Part shown: positions 1-5,339 of the stretch, in pieces
How the letters are laid out: the number at the start of each line of letters is the position of its first letter
Numbering within the stretch: the stretch's first letter is position 1
Origin: JAAYBY01 sp964654125
GTDB lineage: Bacteria > Bacillota > Clostridia > Saccharofermentanales > UBA5734
Assembly: GCA_964654125.1 (NCBI GenBank)
Contig: CAZZGG010000120.1
Location: 1 to 7,315 of the forward strand
Length of the DNA: 7,315 nt
Reading direction: 5' to 3'
Made by a program: the position numbers and the translations under genes
The notes under the pieces: generated by a model
What the model was told of the DNA's origin: nothing
Databases searched by the model: none
Seen by the model: the letters and a program-made list of their open reading frames with translations, nothing else

Positions 1-97
1 TATTTTAGTTATTTTATATTATTTATATATATTGCTTAACTGCTTAACTCCCTTCTTTGCCAGGAAAGTGTCAGGCAGAAGATAAAAGCTGGTTAGG

Positions 98-217
98 TTA
101 TGAACCAAAAGTAAAATCAGCAAGTAATTCCAAAGCATCCCTCCCTCGTACGCATTCCCCTTCCAAGCCGTCAGGTTTAGGAGGGGTTAGCACCTTATTA
201 GCTGTCAAAGCGTGCAT
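98..217 (-). CDS. Possible small protein of 39 aa, unrecognised
   Basis: This short minus-strand frame starts ATG CAC GCT and ends at TAA. It is preceded by GGAGGAG four bases before the ATG, a near-ideal ribosome binding site. The product has no membrane segment; its middle part contains the stretch GLEGECVRGRDALELLADF, with one cysteine and a mix of charged and aliphatic residues that looks more protein-like than random translation. It overlaps by 20 nt the end of another small frame (198-338) in a different phase, as in translationally coupled pairs. I do not recognise a family. It could be a real small gene, the remnant of a larger element, or chance. The SD quality is the main support. 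Confidence 0.35.
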   Translation of the reverse strand: MHALTANKVLTPPKPDGLEGECVRGRDALELLADFTFGS

Positions 218-338
218 TAATCTCCTCCAGGGAGCTTTTTAAGCTTTCTTGCACCGCAGTGCGATTTTGCAGCTTTCTTGAACCCTTGCTATCCCTGATC
301 ACAGCCAGCTAACAATTTCGCTCTGCTTGCCAAACCAT
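198..338 (-). pseudogene. Short frame with strong SD, interrupted by an in-frame TAG
   Basis: On the minus strand an ATG at 338-336 is preceded, with a 7-nt gap after AGGAGG, by AAAGGAGGTGA (353-343). This is essentially a full complement of the 16S anti-SD and the best such site in the window. Translation stops at TAG (309-311) after nine codons (MVWQAERNC). The same frame then continues for 36 more sense codons, ending LEEINARFDS followed by tandem TAA TAA. The downstream part is charged and possibly helical or coiled-coil. TAG is the normal stop of several other genes here (the frames ending at 487, 3623 and 6046), so programmed readthrough is less likely than decay. A nine-residue leader peptide is another possibility. 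Family not recognised. Confidence 0.3.
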
Positions 339-435
339 CTTATCACCTCCTTTCTTTAACACTGATCTATATGGCATAGTTGATTAATTTAAGGTTTTCA
401 TACCCTGCCTGGATCTAGGCGCATAGAAAGGCCAT

Positions 436-465
436 AAAAAAAGACCAGCTAGCTGGTCTTTTTTT
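436..465 (-). terminator. Rho-independent terminator of the feo operon (symmetric, may act both ways)
   Basis: A perfect 30-bp palindrome: seven A residues, a stem built on GACCAG/CTGGTC around a CTAG centre, and seven T residues. It begins 21 nt downstream of the feoC stop, so on the minus strand it ends the feo transcript. The sequence is symmetric and could also stop plus-strand transcription. Confidence 0.9.
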
Positions 466-486
466 AATAGCTCTTATTCTTTTAGT

Positions 487-747
487 CTAACTTTGCAGCA
501 GGGATTCACCCTTACCTGTAATCTTATAGCTGGTCAGGATATCCTTGCTGCAGCTGACAGCATAGGGGCAGCCGGCGCAAACCACGGTGCAGTCACGGCC
601 GGTGACATCCCGGACCAGATAGCCCATGCGGACCAGCTGCTCCACGCCTGCTTCAACAGCTGAGGCTGAGGTATCCAGCTGGCGGGCCAGGTTGCTGGCT
701 GACAAATAGCCCTCCTGGTTGATCCTTTGTAAAATATCCTTAAGCAT
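487..747 (-). CDS. feoC: FeoC-like winged-helix protein with cysteine cluster
   Basis: An 86-residue protein matching the FeoC family: small cytoplasmic winged-helix proteins that associate with FeoB or control its stability, and in some bacteria bind an Fe-S cluster. Residues ~1-46 form the helix-turn-helix-like part (ILQRINQEGYLSASNLARQL and the VEQLVRMGYL segment). A cysteine group follows at C53, C57, C60 and C66 (C-x3-C-x2-C-x5-C, including CAGCPYAVSC), a plausible [Fe-S] or metal site. It starts 16 nt after the feoB stop with AAGGTGA as SD, and is the last gene of the operon before a strong terminator. Whether it acts on DNA or only as a FeoB accessory cannot be told from sequence. The family assignment is strong in this context; the iron-sulfur role is inferred. 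Confidence 0.88.
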   Translation of the reverse strand: MLKDILQRINQEGYLSASNLARQLDTSASAVEAGVEQLVRMGYLVRDVTGRDCTVVCAGCPYAVSCSKDILTSYKITGKGESLLQS

Positions 748-763
748 TCTGCTTCACCTTCTT

Positions 764-2782
764 TTAGACAAACCCAAACAATAATCCGATCTGGTAGACA
801 GCCACTGCCACCACCCAGCCGATGGCAAAGGTGTAAAGGGCTGTAAAGACAGGCCACTTGATGGATTTGGTTTCCTTGCTGACTATGCCTAAAACAGCAA
901 CGCAAGGGGTATAGAGCAAGACCATGGCCATGTAGGATAGGGCTGTCAGCTGGGTGAAGTTTTGCCGCACAGCATCGACCAGGGCCTTGCCTTCTTCCAT
1001 ATACTGGCCGGCATAGAGCATGCCTAGGGTGCCGACCACGGCTTCTTTAGCCGGGATACCGGCAAAGAGGGCGACTGCTTCCTGCCAGGTGCCAAAACCG
1101 GCCAGGCGGAAAACAGGGACGAGAAAGGTGCCGATCCTACCCAGTAGGCTAGCCTGGCTGTAGGGCTCGGCTGAAGTTGGTAAGACCGCCAGCAGCCACA
1201 TGACCGTGATGACCAAAAAGATGATGGTGCCGGCTTTCTTGATAAAACCTGAAACATTATTCCACATGTTGCGCAAGACATTCTGGATGGTCGGTATACG
1301 ATAAGGCGGCAGTTCCATGATCAGGTAGGAGGTCTCACCCTTAAAAAGAGTCTTGTTAAAGACCTTGGCCATGATCAGGGCCACAATTATGCCAAAGCCG
1401 TACAAGGAAAAGAGAATTATGCCACCATGCCTGGGGAAAAAAGCGGCTATAAAGACTGAATAGATCGGCAGCTTGGCCCCGCAGGACATGAAAGGGTTGA
1501 TCAGCATGGTGATCATCCTGTCTTTTTTATTATCCATTGTCCTGGTTGACATGATGCCGGGCACAGTGCAGCCAAAGCCAATGATCATGGAAATGAGGGC
1601 CTTGCCCTGCAGGCCGAATTTACGCATCAGGCTGTCCCAGACATAAGCGGCCCGGGCCATGTAGCCACTGTCTTCCAAAAGGCCCAGCAAGAGATAGAGG
1701 ATGGTGATCAGGGGGACAAATTCAATGACAGCGCCGACGCCGTTAAAGACACCACTGATAAAAAAGGAGATCAGCCAGTCCGGCGCATTAACTGCTGCCA
1801 AAAGACCCTCAAAGAGTTCAGACAACCAGTCGATCACAGTAACTGCATAGCCGCCCAGGATTTCTTCGCCCAGGACAAAGGTGACCTGGAAGACAACGAA
1901 CATGACCAGAGCAAAGATTGGTATGCCCAAAAACTTATTGATCAGGAAACGGTCAATCTTGTCTGATAAGGTGACAACTTCTTTTTCCGGACGAATAACA
2001 TTTTGGGCAGCTACATTGTTGGCAAAGGCATAACGCGAATCGACAATCTCCAGTTCAAAGCTGTCACTGGAATGGTACTTATTAAACTCATCTATTTCTT
2101 CCAGGAGCTCTTCAGCAACATTGGCCTGGCGCAGCTTTTGCAGCACATGACTGTCACCTTCGACGATCTTGATGGCGGTCCACTCAGCCGGATAAGGCAG
2201 CTCCTTGCCGGCCAAAAGCTCTGCCACATGCTCAATATGGTGGACAACATTGCTGTTATACTGCAGGGGGTTGGGATAGGATTTTTTGTTGGCAACAGCT
2301 GCCAGCACAGCTTCGATGACAGCTTCTTTACCTTCCGCCTTGTGGGCGACAGTACTGATGACAGGCACGCCCAGACTTTTGGCCAGGCCAGCTAGATCAA
2401 ATTTGATATTGCGTCTTTCAGCTTCATCAGCCATATTGAGGGCCACTACTATATTCTGGCCCATTTCCAGCAGCTGGGAGGTCAAGTAGAGATTTCTTTC
2501 GATATTGCTGGAATCGATGACATTGATCACAAGATCAGCATCTCCGGAAAGGATATAATCCATGGCGACAATCTCATCTTCAGAAAATGCCCCCATGCTG
2601 TAGATACCTGGCAGATCTATCACATCAAATTCTGCACCATTGACTTTTAAAACACCTTCTTTTTTTTCAACGGTGACACCGGGCCAATTACCAACATGCT
2701 GGCTGGATCCGGTTAGAACATTGAAGAGTGTTGTCTTACCACTGTTGGGATTACCCACCAGGGCTATCTTCTTGTTTGCCAT
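764..2782 (-). CDS. feoB: FeoB ferrous iron transporter
   Basis: A 672-residue inner-membrane Fe2+ uptake protein with an N-terminal GTPase, near the usual length for Firmicute FeoB. G-domain motifs are all present: P-loop GNPNSGKT (10-17), the G2 region PGVTVEKKEG (34-43, T37), DLPG (56-59), NMAD (116-119), and a G5-like STVAHKAEG (143-151). A helical linker to ~residue 275 precedes about ten membrane segments. These carry the two Gate regions: GFGCTVPG (C405) with PFMSCGAKLPIY (430-441, C434), then YTPCVAVLGIVSKE (624-637, C627), plus the conserved FAGIPAKEAVV (573-583). SD AAGGAG lies 6 nt before ATG. It follows feoA by 30 nt and precedes feoC by 16 nt, so one transcript is expected. No frameshift or missing key residue was seen. 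Confidence 0.98.
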   Translation of the reverse strand: MANKKIALVGNPNSGKTTLFNVLTGSSQHVGNWPGVTVEKKEGVLKVNGAEFDVIDLPGIYSMGAFSEDEIVAMDYILSGDADLVINVIDSSNIERNLYLTSQLLEMGQNIVVALNMADEAERRNIKFDLAGLAKSLGVPVISTVAHKAEGKEAVIEAVLAAVANKKSYPNPLQYNSNVVHHIEHVAELLAGKELPYPAEWTAIKIVEGDSHVLQKLRQANVAEELLEEIDEFNKYHSSDSFELEIVDSRYAFANNVAAQNVIRPEKEVVTLSDKIDRFLINKFLGIPIFALVMFVVFQVTFVLGEEILGGYAVTVIDWLSELFEGLLAAVNAPDWLISFFISGVFNGVGAVIEFVPLITILYLLLGLLEDSGYMARAAYVWDSLMRKFGLQGKALISMIIGFGCTVPGIMSTRTMDNKKDRMITMLINPFMSCGAKLPIYSVFIAAFFPRHGGIILFSLYGFGIIVALIMAKVFNKTLFKGETSYLIMELPPYRIPTIQNVLRNMWNNVSGFIKKAGTIIFLVITVMWLLAVLPTSAEPYSQASLLGRIGTFLVPVFRLAGFGTWQEAVALFAGIPAKEAVVGTLGMLYAGQYMEEGKALVDAVRQNFTQLTALSYMAMVLLYTPCVAVLGIVSKETKSIKWPVFTALYTFAIGWVVAVAVYQIGLLFGFV

Positions 2783-2812
2783 CTTCTTCTCCTTGCGTGT
2801 ATCTATTTGTGC

Positions 2813-3037
2813 TTACAATCTAGCCAGAGTGACTTTTTCCGCCAGGCCGCGCCCTAGGGCAACCTTGTTACCGTTGATGCTGACAATAACCGGACCGGCA
2901 TCGTTTTTTATAATACTGACAAAGGCATTTGTATTAAAACCCATTTCATAGAGTCTTTTGGTAGCATTTTTACCAGCGCTAATTGATTTCACCTGGCCTT
3001 TTTCACCGGGGCTCAGTTCAGCTAAAGATATCTTCAT
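2813..3037 (-). CDS. feoA: FeoA, SH3-like ferrous iron transport accessory protein
   Basis: A 74-residue protein of the usual FeoA length. It shows the family pattern: an N-terminal L-x-E-L-x-P-G-E-K-G stretch, the RLYEMGF motif (residues 28-34), and the PVIVSINGNKVALGRGLAEKV segment that closes the small beta-barrel. FeoA is a cytoplasmic partner of FeoB needed for Fe2+ uptake in organisms studied. It is the first gene of the operon; the start follows a GGAAGGG site 7 nt upstream. The predicted promoter and operator put about 85 nt of leader in front of it. A common variant would have LR where this one has LG at the end of the GNKVAL motif; I attach little weight to this. Confidence 0.95.
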   Translation of the reverse strand: MKISLAELSPGEKGQVKSISAGKNATKRLYEMGFNTNAFVSIIKNDAGPVIVSINGNKVALGRGLAEKVTLARL

Positions 3038-3057
3038 TGTTTTTCCCTTCCTCTTAG

Positions 3058-3073
3058 GGCAATTTAACTTGCC
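3058..3073. promoter_or_regulatory. Imperfect palindrome in the feoA leader
   Basis: GGCAATTTAACTTGCC has arms GGCAA/TTGCC and matches its reverse complement at 7 of 8 half-positions. It lies in the feoA leader between the predicted transcription start and the SD. It could be a second, weaker operator or a small RNA hairpin. Function unknown. Confidence 0.3.
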
Positions 3074-3104
3074 AGATCGGCTAATTTTTGTTAACCTGTT
3101 GAAG

Positions 3105-3122
3105 AGTTAGTCGTGACTAACT
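3105..3122. promoter_or_regulatory. Candidate metalloregulator operator for feo
   Basis: AGTTAGTCGTGACTAACT is a perfect inverted repeat: two 8-bp arms and a 2-bp centre. It begins directly downstream of the predicted feo transcription start. The TTAG...CTAA half-sites resemble the general style of DtxR-family boxes, though not the classical DtxR/IdeR consensus. The divergent neighbouring gene encodes a DtxR/MntR-type regulator, the obvious candidate to bind here and block feo transcription when metal is bound. Confidence 0.65.
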
Positions 3123-3158
3123 AATTGTAAATATAACTAAGAGCTGGGCAGTAGTCAA
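3123..3158 (-). promoter_or_regulatory. Sigma-A-type promoter of feoABC
   Basis: On the minus strand, TTGACT (3158-3153) is separated by exactly 17 nt from TATATT (3135-3130). Each hexamer is one mismatch from consensus. The expected start is about 3123, immediately before the inverted repeat at 3105-3122. The nearest gene downstream is feoA. Confidence 0.75.
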
Positions 3159-3204
3159 CATGAAAACAGTAAAGCTTAAACAATTGTGACAAATGCTCTA
3201 AAAT

Positions 3205-3216
3205 ACTAGATCTAGT
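3205..3216. promoter_or_regulatory. 12-bp palindrome in front of the regulator gene
   Basis: ACTAGATCTAGT is a perfect palindrome. It directly follows TAAAAT (3199-3204), a possible -10 element; the matching -35 (TTAAAC, 3176-3181, 17-nt spacing) is weak. It could be an autoregulatory operator for the divergent regulator. It is not identical to the feo inverted repeat, sharing only the ACTA/TAGT ends. Confidence 0.35.
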
Positions 3217-3217
3217 C

Positions 3218-3234
3218 CTGCTATCTTCTAGCAG
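3218..3234 (+). other. Small stem-loop in the regulator leader
   Basis: CTGCTA and TAGCAG form a perfect 6-bp stem with a 5-nt loop (TCTTC), ending 10 nt before the SD AGGAGGTG of the regulator gene. No T-tract follows, so it is not a terminator. It may affect mRNA stability or be fortuitous. Confidence 0.3.
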
Positions 3235-3257
3235 ATCAGCAACCAGGAGGTGTTAGG

Positions 3258-3623
3258 ATGCAAATTGGAGAAACAATCGAAAACTATTTAGAGACTATCT
3301 ATATGCTCCTGCAGGAAAATGAGACCATCCGCTCGATTGATGTCGTTAACGAAATGGGCCTGTCCAAGCCATCTATTTCGGCCATGATGAAACAGCTCAG
3401 GGAAAAAGACCTGGTTGATATTAATGATGCAGGCCAGATCAGCTTGACCGCTGGTGGTCTTGATGTGGCCCGGCGTATGTATGAAAGACACGTGCTTTTG
3501 ACAGAGGCCCTGATCAGGCTGGGTGTCAGCCCGGAAATAGCCAAGGAAGACGCCTGTAAGATCGAGCATGTCTTAAGCCCGGAATCTTTTGCCCAGATCA
3601 AAAAGCACATGCAGCAAAATTAG
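3258..3623 (+). CDS. DtxR/MntR-family metal-dependent repressor (probably iron-responsive)
   Basis: A 121-residue cytoplasmic repressor with an N-terminal winged helix (recognition region LSKPSISAMMKQLREKDLV, ~35-53) and a metal-binding dimerisation half; there is no C-terminal SH3 domain. Aligned by eye to MntR and DtxR, the ligand positions are N9 (D8 in MntR, M10 in DtxR), E12, H78, C100 (E99 in MntR, C102 in DtxR), E103 and H104. Cysteine at 100 and the EDACKIEHVLS context are DtxR-like and favour iron over manganese, but N9 matches neither prototype. SD AGGAGGTG lies 5 nt before ATG. It is divergent from feoABC across 220 nt holding a promoter and inverted repeats, so feo is its likely target. 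Family confident; metal and target inferred. It is shorter than B. subtilis MntR (142 aa). Confidence 0.9.
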   Translation: MQIGETIENYLETIYMLLQENETIRSIDVVNEMGLSKPSISAMMKQLREKDLVDINDAGQISLTAGGLDVARRMYERHVLLTEALIRLGVSPEIAKEDACKIEHVLSPESFAQIKKHMQQN

Positions 3624-3644
3624 CTGCCTAAGGAGGGTCCAGCC

Positions 3645-3953
3645 ATGACCTGGCCAGGTATTGTGATCGGTTTGGCGGCTTTTATCATCATTGGTGTCTT
3701 CCATCCCCTGGTGATAAAAGGCGAGTACTATTTTGGCAAAAAGATCTGGCCCGCCTTTTTGGGCCTGGGCCTGGTCTTTGCCGGCCTTTCCCTCTGGACT
3801 GAAAACATCATTATCTCGGCTCTGTTTGGCGTGATCGCCTTTGCTTCTTTCTGGAGCATCCGGGAGATCTTCGAGCAGGCTGAAAGAGTCAAAAAGGGCT
3901 GGTTTCCAGCCAACCCCCGCCGCCAGGCCAAGCGCCCAAAGGATCAGTCTTAA
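3645..3953 (+). CDS. DUF4491 family small membrane protein
   Basis: A 102-residue integral membrane protein. Three hydrophobic segments (about 4-24, 35-52 and 54-72) are followed by a basic, Pro-rich tail. Recognisable DUF4491 features are HPLVIKGEYYFGKK (20-33), the ENIIISALFGV segment, FWSIREIFEQ (69-78) and KKGWFPANPRR (83-93). The biochemical role of the family is not known to me. It follows the metal regulator by 21 nt with SD AGGAGG and must share its transcript. This linkage, next to feo, suggests a job tied to metal homeostasis, but that is inference. Its stop overlaps the convergent phospholipase D gene's stop by 4 bp. Confidence 0.85.
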   Translation: MTWPGIVIGLAAFIIIGVFHPLVIKGEYYFGKKIWPAFLGLGLVFAGLSLWTENIIISALFGVIAFASFWSIREIFEQAERVKKGWFPANPRRQAKRPKDQS

Positions 3954-5323
3954 AGCAGATACTCATAATAACGCACCAGGCGGGCCAGTGCCTCCAGGAA
4001 CATCGTTTTAAGCTGCTTGACTGGTGCCGCAGCACAGGTTTCACCACTCAGCTCCAGGCTTTTTTCCAGATAGACCTCCAGACCTTGGGCTAGTTTTTCC
4101 ACCGCCGGCTGGCTGTGCACCAGTACCAGTGATTCAGTGCTCAAGTGGGCGCTTCTGGGATCCAGGTTGAAGCTGCCGACAGCCAGCAGGTCATCAGCAA
4201 AGACAAAGGCTTTTGTATGCAAAGAATCTTCAGCCTGATACTCATAGATCCTGATCCCCTGGTCAAGTATTTTTTGCCTGTGGTTGAGATAGCCGGCAAA
4301 GGCCAACGGATTAGGTGTGCTGCTGATGGAATTAGTCAGGATGACCAAGTCCAGATCAGCCAGGTCTGACCTGCCTATATAACCATCCGGCATGCTGCGG
4401 GCAGGGATGACATAAGGGCTCTGGATCAGGACCTTGCCCTCAGCTTCTTTGATCAGGCGGGTCAGTTCATACCAGCACCAGGGCTCCTTGCTCAGGCGAG
4501 TGATGGGATTATGAATGAAGCTGACCTTTTGGGTTGGCAGCGAATCTGTCATCAGATCCAGCTCGGCGTAATCTGGCTTGGCCTGGTCCAGCAGCTCTTG
4601 CAGCTCAGCTTGTTTTTTTACAGCCTGCTCTTGGTTGATCAGCAGTTTACGGGCAGATCTCACATAATCATGCTGCCAGAGCCTGGTAAAATAACTGTTC
4701 ATCTGCTCCAGCGCACTGCCGGCATCTGCCGGTCCTGTCTTAATCACTATGATATCCCTGTCATTGGTGATGGTCTTGTCATAACCTTCTGGAGCAAAAT
4801 ACTTATCAGCAATATTCCTGCCCCCGATAATGGCTGTTTTTTCATCAGCAATGATGAACTTATCATGCAGGCGGTTATGCAAGGTCCAGGGCAGGAGCGG
4901 ATTAAAGGGTTCATATAGCCTTAACTGAATATTAGGATGGAGCAAAAATCCAGCCAGCACCGCCTTGTTCTCACCCTTAAGGCCATGGCTTAAGCCATCC
5001 AGCAGGATATTCACTTTAACTCCCCGGTTTGCTGCAGCAAAAAGAGCAGCAAAGAAGAGATTGGCGCTGTCCCCATTACTGATCGAATAATAGGCAATGG
5101 ATAAATCATGCTGGGCCTGGTCGATGATCTGCAGCCGGGCCAGCCCAGCCTCTTGCGGGTCATCTAGCAGCACCACCCGGTCGGGACCTGTCGTCTCACT
5201 GCGGTATTCATTTTGCTCTGCAACTGCCTTATATTCAGGTGAGACAGGCTGTGGCCAGGCCAGCAGCAAGACCCCACTCAAAAGAAAGTAGACCAGCCAG
5301 CCCAAAAGAAGTGTCTTTATCAT
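3950..5323 (-). CDS. Phospholipase D family protein, ClsC-like cardiolipin synthase
   Basis: A membrane-anchored phosphatidyltransferase of the PLD superfamily, closest in style to ClsC/YmdC, which makes cardiolipin. From this start the product is 457 aa: an N-terminal membrane anchor (MIKTLLLGWLVYFLLSGVLL), a first catalytic motif HDKFIIADEKTAIIGGRN (H153, K155, D160), and a second, HTKAFVFADDLLAVGSFN (H369, K371), followed by LDPRS. In the second motif the usual aspartate position is Ala, with Asp one residue later. No lipobox cysteine is seen. Start is uncertain: in-frame ATGs at 5356, 5362 and 5437 would overlap the upstream gene by 17, 23 and 98 nt, and none has a good SD. I chose 5323 because it leaves a 16-nt gap and places the anchor at the N-terminus. 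It is last in the four-gene minus-strand set. Confidence 0.87.
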   Translation of the reverse strand: MIKTLLLGWLVYFLLSGVLLLAWPQPVSPEYKAVAEQNEYRSETTGPDRVVLLDDPQEAGLARLQIIDQAQHDLSIAYYSISNGDSANLFFAALFAAANRGVKVNILLDGLSHGLKGENKAVLAGFLLHPNIQLRLYEPFNPLLPWTLHNRLHDKFIIADEKTAIIGGRNIADKYFAPEGYDKTITNDRDIIVIKTGPADAGSALEQMNSYFTRLWQHDYVRSARKLLINQEQAVKKQAELQELLDQAKPDYAELDLMTDSLPTQKVSFIHNPITRLSKEPWCWYELTRLIKEAEGKVLIQSPYVIPARSMPDGYIGRSDLADLDLVILTNSISSTPNPLAFAGYLNHRQKILDQGIRIYEYQAEDSLHTKAFVFADDLLAVGSFNLDPRSAHLSTESLVLVHSQPAVEKLAQGLEVYLEKSLELSGETCAAAPVKQLKTMFLEALARLVRYYEYLL

Positions 5324-5339
5324 AAGCGCTGCTTTATCT

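Larger units (their letters stand above)
1..435. other. Gene-poor stretch downstream of the feo operon
   Basis: No confident gene lies here. The first ~35 bases are strongly AT-rich, followed by an 8-bp tandem repeat (TGCTTAAC twice, 33-48). The only coding signals are two short minus-strand frames with strong SD sites, listed separately. A 10-bp direct repeat AGCTTTCTTG occurs at 242-251 and 271-280. No convincing promoter was found for the small frames between the feo terminator and position 338. Confidence 0.5.

Noticed and set aside
57..242. Plus-strand frame of 61 codons
   Set aside because: No SD before its ATG, low-complexity Ser/Pro/Lys-rich translation, and it lies antisense to minus-strand frames with far better ribosome sites.
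242..280. 10-bp direct repeat AGCTTTCTTG as part of a CRISPR or att site
   Set aside because: Only two short copies, 29 nt apart, with no spacer regularity or associated genes.
342..355. Plus-strand match to the 3' end of 16S rRNA (ATCACCTCCTTTCT)
   Set aside because: The sequence upstream is not rRNA; the match simply reflects a full-length Shine-Dalgarno on the minus strand.
534..905. Minus-strand frame of 123 codons
   Set aside because: Shadow of the feoB 3' end and feoC in another frame; the product has no family features.
1024..1281. Minus-strand frame of 85 codons inside feoB
   Set aside because: Shadow frame within an intact, well-conserved membrane domain.
2003..2395. Plus-strand frame of 130 codons opposite feoB
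   Set aside because: Antisense shadow of the FeoB linker and G domain; no SD and no recognisable domain.
3258..3623. Calling the regulator MntR outright
   Set aside because: The Glu99 position is Cys, as in DtxR, and the neighbours are feo genes, so manganese specificity is not supported.
4511..4918. Plus-strand frame of 135 codons opposite the PLD gene
   Set aside because: Antisense shadow; the minus strand holds the intact catalytic domain.
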